Assembly: GCF_030052815.1 (NCBI RefSeq)
Contig: NC_079510.1
Span: forward strand, 52,170,725 to 52,234,724
Length of the DNA: 64,000 nucleotides
Origin: Hevea brasiliensis
Lineage: Eukaryota; Streptophyta; Magnoliopsida; Malpighiales; Euphorbiaceae
Direction: 5' to 3'
Each line of letters starts with the position of its first letter. The first letter of the stretch is position 1. The notes under the pieces were generated by a model. The model made no database searches. It was not told the DNA's origin and saw only the letters and a program-made list of their open reading frames with translations. This document shows, one piece after another, positions 1 through 11,203 of this stretch. The position numbers were made by a program, and so were the translations under genes.

Positions 1-139
1 AATTGGAATGAAGGTTGGAGGAGTTTAATTCTATGCTTATTAAGTTGTTGGTTATATTCCTAAGCATCCCCTGAAATGTGTTTTAAAAAAGAGTTTTGCT
101 TTGCTTGAGGACAAGCAAAAGTTTGAGTTTGGGGGTATT
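1..139 (+). mobile_element. 3' internal end of a Ty3/gypsy element with polypurine tract
   Basis: The non-coding tail of an LTR retrotransposon whose body lies outside the window. The purine-rich block GAGTTTGGGGG at 125-135 is the polypurine tract that primes plus-strand DNA synthesis, and an LTR beginning TGATAC follows at 140. This arrangement (a phrase about 'gaggacaagcaaaag', then the tract, then TGATAC) is common in plant Athila/Tat and related gypsy elements. No coding sequence is visible in this piece. Confidence 0.7.
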
Positions 140-1694
140 TGATACACTTGAATTGTATAGATGTTTTTAAACACATTTGTATACTAATTCATAGCATTTA
201 GGCAAGTATTTTCATGCATAGTAGTTGAATTCATTAGTTTTCATAATTACTATTGTCAAGCCCTTAATTCCATATTTTCTGCATCATTTCAGGTGTTTGG
301 GTGAAGCCCCAGAGTATGGGAGTGCAAAGGAAAGCTTAGAGAGGTAAAAAAACAGAGAATTGCTGATGATACAAAGTACATGGGTTGTGTAAACCAAGCC
401 CTAGACCCGTGTAACTCTCTGCCAGAAGAAAGCCAAGAAAATCAATGGTGAAACACAAGTACACTGGTCGTGTAAGTAGACCCGTGTAATCTGGAAGGAC
501 TCGTGTAAGTCTCTGCTTGGCGCAAGCTTAAAGAACCTTATGGGAACAACAGTACACGGCCTATGTAAACAGGCCCGTGTATTTGGCGTAGATCCGTGTA
601 ACTTCTGTGCCAAAACAAGATTTTGTAATTCTCCTCCAGCAAGTTACACGGCCCTACATTATGGGACTCGTGTAGTGACACATGGGCCTTGTACTGTGCT
701 GCAGCCAGTTTTATAACTCAAATTCTCCTCCTGTTTTCTGATTCAAATGAGACTCCTAAGGCCTTTTGGACTCAAAATGACCTAACCCTAGAGCAACCAA
801 TATAAATAGAAAAGAAGACTTCAGGAATAAGGGCTGTCACTGTCATCGAGACTGCTGCTGAAGATTGCTGTTGTCGGGCTCTACATCAGTACCAAAAGAA
901 GTTTTCCAGCTGAAGCTCCACAAGATCAAAGCTGCAAACTCTCTTTGGTTCCTTCGTTTCATCTCCCTAGACAGATTTTTATTATTTTATTTCTTCTGCA
1001 TAACTCTCTTTTTTTATTGTTTCTACCTTTTATCATGATATTTGCTGAACTCACCATGAGTGAGTAGTTTTCTTATTCTGGATTTGGGAGAGTAGCTCTT
1101 GTAATTATTATTCTGGATTCTTTTCTTGATTTAATTTCTTGTGATCTTAATGTATGCTATGTGCTGGTACCCACTTAGTCATGATTGTAAATGTTAATTG
1201 AAGGACTGAAAGGTGAATATTAACATTAGAAAATCAAGATCTTGAACCTAGGAATTCTGACCTAGACATAGGCTGATACCTTTGTGGAACTTCAAAATCG
1301 ATCAAAGATCTTAAAGGATTTTAATTAATTTAATCGCCACGAAAGTAGGGTTTGAGTTAATTAGAATACACCCTAAATGCCTTGAGGGAGAATTTAGGAT
1401 AGCTTAGGACTGATTTCCATCAAGGAAAACAACAGTAAATTCAGTAAATAAACTAGATAACATCCATAGTAAGATTCAAGTATGAAATCTTAATTCCAGA
1501 ATTTTTCCAAAATAGATTATTTCATTTTAAGTTTACCATTCTAGTATTTAAAATTAATAAACTTCATTCCCTAAGTATTCGATAGCCTAAACAGTCAAAA
1601 TTACTATGTAGATTGGTACTTGCTAAACAAATTCCTCGTGGGACCGATACTCTATTCATCACTTTATTACTTGTTAACGATCCGTGCACTTGCA
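140..1694 (+). repeat. 3' LTR of a Ty3/gypsy element
   Basis: About 1555 bp running from TGATACAC at 140 to GTGCACTTGCA ending near 1694, so it has the TG...CA ends of an LTR and directly follows a polypurine tract. A TATA box (TATAAATAG, 801-809) lies in the first half and would be the LTR promoter. A degenerate array of CCGTGTA/TACACGG words fills 363-692. The 5' LTR is outside the window, so identity and duplication cannot be tested. The right end is less certain than the left. Confidence 0.65.
363..692. repeat. Degenerate CCGTGTA / TACACGG word array in the LTR
   Basis: At least ten copies or near copies of CCGTGTA or its complement TACACGG occur in about 330 bp, for example near 405, 463, 480, 499, 552, 581, 597 and 645. 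Some lie close enough to form inverted pairs such as TACACGG...CCCGTGTA. Similar words are seen in other plant gypsy LTRs. Function unknown. Confidence 0.6.
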
Positions 1695-1717
1695 GTGGTT
1701 GCAAAATAGCAAAACAG

Positions 1718-2141
1718 GGTGAATTGACCAATTTGCCTCTTATCGGTTTGATCCGATTTATAAATAATTCGGTATTTCTTTCAGAACCCTGACCTAATTA
1801 TTTGACCTACTTATCAACTCTTTTCTATGATTTTCTCTTTTCCACTAGGTTCACAATACTTCTTAGGACAGCGGTGTCACAATTTCTCGTTCGAAATTAG
1901 GGTTAGAACTGACCTCACAGTCACATCTCAGTAAGGTCACCCATCGCTGTGACCCCCGACTCATTTAACCTTTTATGCTTTGTTTTTCTTATTTCTACTT
2001 GAAATTCTGATAATTACTATTTATTCTTGTTCAGAGCTTTTCTAAGTGACTTAAACTTAGTTCTAATTCTCTTAATTGTCTGGAGCGACACCAGTCACCG
2101 GAACAATAAAATATACCAGGCTATACATATAAGGGTGTTAC
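1718..2141 (-). repeat. Inverted fragment of the Tekay-like gypsy LTR
   Basis: The reverse complement begins TGTAACACCCT at 2141 and follows the first 400-450 bp of the complete gypsy LTRs at 6341 and 14679, including the blocks for 'aggtcacagcgatgggtgacc' and 'ggtcaattcaccc'. It is therefore the first part of an LTR of the same family, inserted on the minus strand and cut at about 1718. The remaining roughly 3 kb of that LTR is missing. The 23 bp between this piece and the preceding LTR are unassigned. Confidence 0.75.
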
Positions 2142-5100
2142 AGTCCCTTACCTCCAGAGGCCACTCAAGAGAAACTATAAACTTTGGACAAGTGGAAGGA
2201 GCATGGTATGAGAGCCAACTGTTACATGCTTACTTATATGTCTAATGAGTTACAAAAACAGCATGAAAATATGCAGAATGCAAGTGAGATCCTCCTTCAC
2301 CTGTAAGAGTTATATGGTGAGCATAGCAGGAATGCTAGGTATGAGATATCCAGATAGCTATTCCGCATGAGGATGTCTGAGGGACAGAATGTAGGAGATC
2401 ATGTCCACAAGATGATTCGGCTTATTGAGCAGCTAGAACATCTTGATTTTCACATAGATTTCCAATTGTAGATGGATCTAATCCTTCAATCCCTACCTGA
2501 GTCATTTGGGAATTTTGTAACAAATTTTCATAAGATAAAGCAAGGGTGTACTTTAGCTAGGTTGCTTAACATGCTGGTTATTGCCCAAAAGAATATGCCA
2601 GGCAACAAAAGAAAAGAGGTGGCTTTGATTGCATCTTCTTCTTTTACTGGAAAGTCAAAAAAGAAGAAAGGTAATAAGAATAAGAAACCTTAAATTCCTG
2701 GACCTTCCAAGAAGATAGCCAAACAGAAGAACAAGACCGAAACTGACAAAGGCAAGGGAAAGTGTTTCCACCGCCAGAAGGATGGGCACTAGAAAAAGAA
2801 CTGTCCAGAGTATCTTACTTCTCTGAAGGATAAGAAGGATAGACCTTTAGAAGGTATGTCTATGTCTTATAATTTAGATTCTGATGATACTCATAGTTCA
2901 TCTACAGCTTGGGTTTTAGACACTGGTGCTAGTTCTCACATTACTTTTGATATGCAGGAACCAGTAAGTAGTAGCAGCTTGCAGTCACAAGATATTAGAC
3001 TCCAGGTTGGCAATGGCTCAACTGTTGAAGCTTTAGCCATAGGATCTAAATCTTTATACATGAATGGACATGTTTTGTATTTAAATAATATTTTGCATAT
3101 ACTGGATGCTTTTAAGAACATCATTTCTATATCTAGTTTGACTAGAAATGGCTATGAATTTCAGTTCACAAATGATGTATACAATATTTATTTTGGAAAT
3201 AAATATGTTGGCTCAGGTTATATGCATGATGGACTTTATTATTTAGATAATAATGTTAAATACAAATCTAATGCAAGCAATCTAAATGAATGTAATGCCA
3301 TGATGAAAATCAACTCAAGTTCAAAATATATTTGGCACTTAAGATTAGGTCATGTTGCAGAAGATATGATTGCAAAGCAAGAGAAAATGGAGATTTTATC
3401 CTCATTGGGTTTTGTACCCACTCAAACTTGTGAATCCTGCCTTCAAGGCAAAATGACTAGATCACCTTTTGTTGGACAAGGGTTAAGAGCTGAAAATATT
3501 TTGGAATTGATACATAGTGATGTATATGGTCCATTTAAGGAAATGGCTAGAGGCAGTTTTCATTACTTTATTACCTTTACTGATGATAAAGCAAGGTTTG
3601 GGCATTTGTTTTTGATGAAATACAAATATGAATCCTTTGAAAAGTTCAAATAATTTAAATGTAAAGTAGAAAATCAAACAGTAAAAAGTATTAAAACTCT
3701 TCGATCAGATCATGGAGGTGAATGCTTAAGTACTGAATTTGATAAATACTTGAAAAAGCATGGCATTATCTCCCAACTAACTCCTCCAGGAATGCCACAA
3801 CTGAATGGTATATCTGAAAGGAGAAATCGTACCCTATTAGAAATGGTACGCAGTATGATAAGCTATACTGATATGCTAGTCTCCTTTTAGGGATTTGTAT
3901 TAAAATCAGCTTTGCATATTCTGAATAGGATTCCATCAAAATCAGTCTTTTCCACACCTTATGAGATATGGCATAGAAGAAAATCGAGTCTTAAGCATGT
4001 TAAGATTTGAGGTTGTCCAGCTTATATTAAAAAATTGAACACTGATAAATTGGAAACCAGATCAGAAAAATATCGATTTGTTGGATATCCAAAAGAAAGT
4101 TTTGGATATTATTTTTATTTACCTACATCACAAAAGGTTGTGGTAAGCAGAGATGCCATATTTGTTGAACAACAGTTTATTCAAGAAGGTGGCAAAGGAA
4201 GGTAAATAGAGTTAGAATTGGAGAATTCTGACCAACCAATAGATCAAATGAATATAGATCCATCTAGTCAACCTACACCTATTGATGTAACATCTACAGT
4301 AATTCCTCGCAGATCGACTAGGATATCTTACCCACCAGTGAGATATGGTTTTTCTCATGAAGATGAACAAGAGTTGTTTACTCATGAAGAAATAGATAAT
4401 GGAGATGATCTTCTTGCCTTTGAAGAAGCTATATCAGATATAGATTCTTCAAAATGGATTAAAGCTATGAAATCTGAAATTGATTTCATGTATAAAAACC
4501 AAGTTTGGGACCTTGTTGACCCACTTGAAGGTATTGTACCTATAGGAAATAAATGGGTATTCAAGAAGAAAATCAGTTCTGATGGAAAGGTAAAGACCTA
4601 TAAAGCAAGGCTAGTTGCGAAAGGGTTTCGCCAAAGGCAAGGAATCGACTATGAGGAGACTTTCTCGCCTGTTGCCATGCTTAAATCAATTAGGATTTTA
4701 TTAGCAATAGCTGCGTACTATGATTATGAGATTTGGCAAATGGATATCAAAACAGCTTTTCTCAATAGAAACATTGATGAAAACATTTTCATGGAAAAAC
4801 TTAGGGGTTTTGAATCCCAAGATGGTTCCAAGGTATGCAAGCTAAAACGATCTATTTAAGGGTTGAAACAAGCTTCGAAGAGTTGGAACATCCATTTTAA
4901 TGAAGTCATTAAATCATTTGGTTTTATCAAAAATATGGATGAGCCATGTGTATATAAAAAGGCTAGTGAGAGTGTTGTAACTTTCTTTATTTTATATGTA
5001 GATGACATTTTATTAATAGGTAATGACATAGGTATGTTGACAACTATCAAGTTATGGTTGTCAAATATATTCTCCATGAAAGACTAAAGGGAGGCAACCT

Positions 5101-5969
5101 ATATTCTTGAAATTTGCATCTATAGAGATAGAGCGAAAAGAATAATTGGTTTATCCCAAAGTCTATACTTGGAAAAGGTGTTAAAGAGGTTTAACATGCT
5201 TGATTCCAAGAGAGGATTGTTACCAGTAAGACATGGTATCCACCTTTTTAAAGAGATGTCTCCAAAGACACCAGAAGAAAGAGATAAAATGGACATGATT
5301 CCATATGCTTTGGCTATTGGAAGTTTAATGTATGCAATATTGTGTACTAGGCCGGATATCGCATATACTGTTAGTTTGACTAGGAAGTTTCAATGCAATC
5401 CAAGTTTGGAACACTGGATAGCTGTCAAGAATATCCTTAAGTACTTGAGAAGAACTAAGGATTTATTCTTGATTTATTGAGGTGGTGACTTGCAATTGGA
5501 TGGTTATACTGATTCTGATTTTCGATCAGATATCGATGATAGAAAGTCTACCTCTGTGTTTGTGTTCATTTGTAATGGAGGTGCAATGAGTTGAAAGAGT
5601 TCTAAACAGAGTATGACTAATGATTCCACTACAGAGGCCGAGTACATTACTGCATCAGATACTGCAAAAGAGGCTGTTTGGATAAAAAAGTTTGTGACAG
5701 AACTTGCAATAATTCCTTCCATTGAGTCAGCAGTTCCTCTCTACTGTGACAACAATGGAGCGGTCATACAGGCTAAGGAACCTCGGTCTCACCAGAAATC
5801 CAAACACATAGAAAGGCACTACCATATTATTAGAGAGAGAGTTGGGCGAGGCCATGTAGCCATGCAAAATATAGCATCAGCTAATCCATTCACGAAGCCT
5901 ATGTCACAAGCTCAGTTAGACCGACATCTTGAGAAGATGGGTCTAAGATATTGTAATGAATGGCTCTAG
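2142..5969 (+). pseudogene. Copia gag-pol polyprotein, decayed by stop codons
   Basis: Conceptual translation gives a UBN2-type gag from about 2150, a zinc-knuckle remnant near 2763-2810, protease (WVLDTGASSHIT at about 2907-2942), GAG-pre-integrase and integrase core (about 3300-4100), reverse transcriptase (from about 4440, with YVDDILL at about 4996) and RNase H ending at 5969. The longer open segments (starting at 2472, 2856, 4218, 4863, 5169 and 5613) share one reading frame. The breaks between them are in-frame stops (for example 2691, 2793, 3651, 3888, 4008, 4203, 4857, 5085, 5478, 5592) rather than frameshifts. Several stops stand where the family has Trp. The knuckle has lost a Cys. 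It cannot make a polyprotein. Confidence 0.85.
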
Positions 5970-5983
5970 TGCTAGTGGGAGAT

Positions 5984-6340
5984 TATTAGTAGTATGCCTT
6001 AGAGCACATCATTTTGTACGTATCTTATACATATTTTATTAATAAAAAGGCAATTTCACTTTTCCGTTTATATAATATATTTATGTGTAATTGAAAAGGT
6101 CCATTGATATTTTATTATAAATTCTATTCTTAAGTTGTTAAGAATATGAGTGACAGTATTTCTAGAACAAAGTATCATAAATTGGTTCACAATCGAGGAT
6201 ACTTCACAAAGGACATGACTTATCCAGAAAGATTGTAATCATATTTATTGCCAAGGTATTTATATGAGATATAAATAAGATGGAGTGATGAGTCTCATGC
6301 CACATAACAAACATGATAGGCACTTATACATGATAAGTAG
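5984..6340 (+). repeat. Copia 3' LTR, first part
   Basis: Directly after the RNase H stop codon comes the tract AGTGGGAGAT (5974-5983), typical of copia polypurine tracts, then TATTAGTAGTATGCC. Related LTRs begin TGTTAG, so the TG end has probably mutated to TA. The LTR is interrupted at 6340 by the gypsy insertion; the last bases AGTAG are the left copy of its target-site duplication. Confidence 0.75.
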
Positions 6341-9300
6341 TGTAACACCCCTATTTGCATAGCCTAGTATATTTCACAATTCCAGTGATCAGTGTCAGTC
6401 TGGACAATTAAGGGGATTAGAACCACATTTAAGACATTTAGAAAAACCCTGAATGAAAATAAATAGTGATTGCTAGATAGTTAAGTATAAATAAGAAAAA
6501 CAGAACATAAAAGGTTAAATGAGCCGAGGGTCACAGCGATGGGTGACCTTACCGTAAAGTGACTGCGAGGTCAGTCCTAACCCTACTTTTGAATCGAAAA
6601 ATGTTACACCGCGGTCCTAAGGACTATTGTGAACCGAGTGGAAAAGAGAAAATCACATAAAAGAGTTGATAAGTATGTCAAATAATTAGGTCAGGGATCC
6701 AAAAGAAATATGAAATTATTTGCAAATTGGGTTAGACTGGTGAGGGGCAAATTGGTCAATTCACCCCTAGAGGTGACTCCTGACCTAACCGTCCAATAAA
6801 ATCGGAGAAATGAAATTTCAGAATAGAGAATGAAATTAAAGAAGAATGGAAAATTTAAAGAAAAAAGAAGAAAGAAAAGGAAAGGATTTATTACATCATT
6901 ATGGTTACCTCACTATGACATCATAATTCAATTTTTAATTAATGAAAATTTTTTACCAAGTCAAATACACTTAATAAAGACATAAAAATAAAATAAAATC
7001 AAAAGAATTAATTCACCTTCTTCCTCACCAAAGGTGGCCGGCACCCCAAACTTCTCTCTCTCTCCATACTTTCCTCCATTAACAAGCTTTTTAAACTTGA
7101 ATAACTTGGTTTTGTCCCATAAATTTCAACCCTAAACCCTCAAAAACTCTTAATTCACCATAGACAAGAAGATTAAAAGACTAAGAGAAGGAGAAAGAAG
7201 GAGAAATTGAGGAAAAGAAAGAGCACATAAGAGGTTAGTGATTAAACTTGAATTTTATTGTTTAATTTCCATGTTTTTAGTTAAGTTAACTTAGAATTAG
7301 AGTGAAAATTCAAACAAAACCATAGTGGGGGACTAAATGAGATTTTAGGCCAGCGTATAAGGAGATAGAAATTTCTTGAATTTGATGAAATTGAAGTGTT
7401 AATTAGGTTGAATTAAGTATGTAAATTAAGGAAATACACTTTAATTTCATGAGTTGAATGGATTGTGTAAATTAGGGTTCTTGAATGCTTAAATTGGGAG
7501 AAAAATTGTAGGAAATAGTCAATTGATGCAGTTGACCCTAATTGAAGTTAAAAATGGTCAATTGGGACTAATTGTGATGTGTTGGAATGAGTGGAAACAA
7601 AATACAATTCGGATTGGTTAGGGGTCCCAATCTAACAGTTTGACCTAAGTCTCTTTCAGGGACCAAAAATGAAATTCTGCCAACCCAATTGGTGTGAGGC
7701 TAATTGGGAATGAAACTAGACACATAATGACATATTTTTTATTTCGAAATCATGCCCAGAAAATGACATTTAGATAGTGAACAATTAGGTCAAACCTGGA
7801 TATTGTGCACTACCACTGTACAAAAATGACCAGTTTGTTCATTTGGCCATAACTTGGTCTAGACAGGTCCAAATGACCTGATTTTTGTGGCATTGGAAAG
7901 GTATGATATAGCACTACAACTTTTTTGTGGAACAGCAATCTAAATTCTGCCTGTAACCAAGTGAAATTATCACCCAAAATTAGTGGTCCAAAACTGCCAG
8001 AACCAATTAGGTGCCCAGAAATTCTGGGTAACACTAATTTGGCCAGCCTTAGAAAAATGACCATATCTTGGGATACAAAACTCCAAATGAAGTGATTCAA
8101 AAAGAGAATTAAAGATAAGACAATAAGGAATAACTTTGATGAATAATACTTAGCCAAATTTTTACAGTAAGCAGACCAACGGAACAGTGCAAATGGGGGA
8201 CCCAAACTAAAAAATCGAGAATTCTCTTAGGAGACCTAAAAATTGAAGGGGAAACCAAAACCAAAAAATTAGGCACCCAAAATGTGGTATGTGGGTGTAA
8301 TTGGAATTCACATACCTATTAAGCATGAGAAAGTCAACATTTTGACTTAAATAGTGCCATAAATAGTAACCTAAATTTTTAAGAATATGATTTTAAGTAT
8401 ATTAAGATCAGAATTAAGTAGACATGAATTTATTCATTGGATTTATTATAAGTTGTGATACTGAAACATTGTAAATTGTGTGTTTCAATTGAGAAGAATA
8501 CGGAGAAGGAAAGGAAACATCGAGTCAAGGCCTAGAGGCGACTCGAACGAGGTTTGTGCACAATATAGAAATTTCTGTAAATTTTCTTCTGCAAATTATT
8601 TTGAATGAATTGTGATATTAAATTGTGACTTATTTGTATTGAAATTATTATTGAAAAGAAAATATGCTTTTGATCTAAACTGTTGGAAAAATAAATTGTG
8701 TGTGTTTGAATTGCAAAGTAATATTTAGAAAATTGTTAAGATAGTTTTGAAACCACAGTGTCATGACCACATATCTGAATGCCTTACTAGCTTGACTAGT
8801 GGGAGAAATTAGTTTTGTATTCCCTCTCTGGCTGAAATGTTAAGGTGTGTGCCAGTAGAGAAAGAAATTTGAATAGGTACCCATAGATTTGAGCTAGCTA
8901 GCCTTGGTATTCCTCATAAGCCTCTGGCTATTGAGATGAACAATTAATAGCATGATATGACTGTGTGTTTTTATAAAAATTTGTTTTGTGACTTCTGAAG
9001 TGAAAAATTATTTGACTAAAATTTTAAATTGTGTTTTGTATCTATGTACCATTTTCAGTACCATATTTGGATAAGTGTGATTTAATTTATGCATAAATTA
9101 GTATTTTTAGTATGTTGTACACTACTGAGTCATTTTACGCAGCGATGACTTTTTTATTGCTATCGCAGGTAGAGAGACTAGTAGAGCAGCTGAGTGAGCT
9201 GCTGAGGACTACAGCACTGCCTTTGAGATTTTGTCGGGTATAACATTATACCCTTATTGTACATATTTATTTTGATGTATATGACTGTATGTACATGTTG

Positions 9301-9829
9301 TAAATTAGTCTTGAGCAGTTGTACAGAACTTGTAATAATATTATTTTAGATTTTCTAATGTAAATTTAGACCGATGAATGCAAATCAATTTTTCTTTAAT
9401 GGAATGTGAATGAAATTCTTTAGTATTAGTTTTGAAAATAATTGAGTTGAGAATGACTTGAATTGTGGAGTTGAGAAAAATTATGTTTATTTGAGTTGTG
9501 ATGGTGGTTGATTTTGATGAAGTGAAATATAGAAAGTGTTTTTCTACAGGTCAAAAATTTTGGTTTTTCTCAATTACAGCCGGCACTCTGCCGAAATTTT
9601 ACAAAATTTGGGAAAAAATAAAAATGGCAAAAAATTTTACCTAACTTTTAAACTTCAATTAAACATTTTTAATACCTGCTAGAAATGCTCACCACCTTTA
9701 AAAAGTAAAAAAAAATTATTTTCAAATCCCTTGTAGTGTATTTAATGGGTTATCGGTAGGTAAAGTTCGGTAATTCATTAGGTATACTACGGGATCATGT
9801 TATACCTTACAGAGGGGCAAGGTGCGACA
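6341..9829 (+). repeat. 5' LTR of the Tekay-like element
   Basis: 3489 bp from TGTAACACCCC to GGTGCGACA, with TG...CA ends. Matched along its whole length by the 3' LTR at 14679-18167. There is no convincing gene in it; the short open frame antisense at 7810-8205 is not supported. A Tekay-type primer site follows after a few bases. Confidence 0.88.
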
Positions 9830-9837
9830 TGTTTTAG

Positions 9838-9849
9838 TAGTATTAAAGC
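9838..9849 (+). other. Decayed primer binding site (initiator Met tRNA type)
   Basis: TAGTATTAAAGC stands 8 bases after the LTR end. The intact plant site complementary to initiator Met tRNA is TGGTATCAGAGC. All differences (G to A, C to T) are transitions of the kind produced by deamination of methylated cytosine. Confidence 0.65.
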
Positions 9850-10018
9850 AAATTTTTAAAGTATGTTTTGACTTGTGAATTTGTATATTTTCTTTGATAA
9901 GTACAACTGCTCAATGTCCTTATTTGATTCATACAGTGCATTACATTATAAATATGAACTAACGGAGGGAAATCTCCTTGTGTTATTTGTTCAGGAGGTA
10001 TAATACCCTCGAATTGAA

Positions 10019-11203
10019 ATGGAAGAAAGGGACCGCTCAGTTGAGAAATTTGTAGGGGCTGAGGCACAAGAGGAAGTCCTAGCCCTTCAAAATGTCAGTG
10101 GTTCAATGGCACCAGCCCCACAAATGCCACAGTTTCCTGCACAATTTGCTCAGCAGATAGCTGCGATGTTCCAACAGATGGTTAGAAGCATGCCTGCTCA
10201 AGCTCCACTTCAGACACCGATGGTGCAACTTCAGGCTCCAGCCAGATAGTATGATAAACTACTGAAGTACGGGGCTATAGAGTTTAAGGGTACAGTGGAC
10301 CCTTTAGAGGCAGAGTAGTGGTTGGAGAGAATGGACAGAGTGTTCAAGAAACTGCACTACACGGATGAATTGAAATTCGAGTATTCAGTGTCACTGCTGC
10401 AGGGGGATGCATATGATTGGTGGAAAACCATCCCTCATAGTTTGATAGAACCTCCAGTACTGACCTAAGACGACTTCCTCAGACAATTCAGATAAAAATA
10501 TTTCCCAGATGCTTATGTGGACCAGAAGTTGCAGAAATTTTTAAGCCTGAAACAAGGAAGTAGATCAATGGCAGAATATGAAAGGGAGTTCTCCCGCCTG
10601 AGCCATTATGCGGGGAGTTTACTTTCTACCAGTAGAGAAAGATGTAAGAGGTTTGAAATCAGTTTGAAGCCCAGTCTAAGAATGCAAGTGGTTGGATTTA
10701 GACATAATAACTTCTCTAAACTTATTTCTCAAGCACTTGAGTTAGAAAGAATTGAATCAAAAGTGACACCAGTGAAAGAGAAAACAGAGAAGACAGAGAA
10801 ATTAGAAAAAGAGAAAAGTGGAAAGTCATCGGATCAAAGTTCTAGTGGCAATACTAGAAAAAGAAAGAAATTTGGGGGATCAAGTAGAGGTGGAAGGTCT
10901 GGTAGGGGTAGATTTTTCGAGCAGAGACCCCCTTGGTCTGGTCAGCAGAAGACTAGGAGTTCTCACCCTCCCTGCCCTTATGAGACATGTGGCAAGACCT
11001 ATGGTGGGATATGTTACTGGGCTACAGGAGTCTGTTTTAACTGCGGAGGTACGGGGCATCTAGCTAAAGATTGTACCAGTGCCCATAGATTTGGGCCACC
11101 TCCTACTACTGCAGAAGGGTCTATTCATAGTTCTGCTACCAGAGGCTCACAACCAGTTAGCAGTTGTAGAGGCAGAGGTCAGGGTAGCACTTCAGGCAAT
11201 TAG
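10019..11203 (+). pseudogene. Tekay-like gag, with nonsense codons
   Basis: Capsid/nucleocapsid precursor of the gypsy element. One frame runs from the Met at 10019 through a Gln/Pro-rich N-terminus, a retrotransposon gag domain (about 10250-10700), a Lys/Ser/Arg-rich region and a single CCHC zinc knuckle (CFNCGGTGHLAKDC, about 11035-11076) that would bind RNA. The frame is broken by stops at about 10247, 10316, 10466 and 10493. The first two fall at TAG where Gln or Trp/Glu codons are usual. The segment from 10517 is intact for 228 residues. No frameshift is needed, so the gene died by point mutation. Confidence 0.85.

Noticed and set aside
7810..8205. 131-codon minus-strand frame in the Tekay-like 5' LTR
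   Set aside because: The matching part of the 3' LTR does not keep it open, and it has no protein similarity that I recognise.
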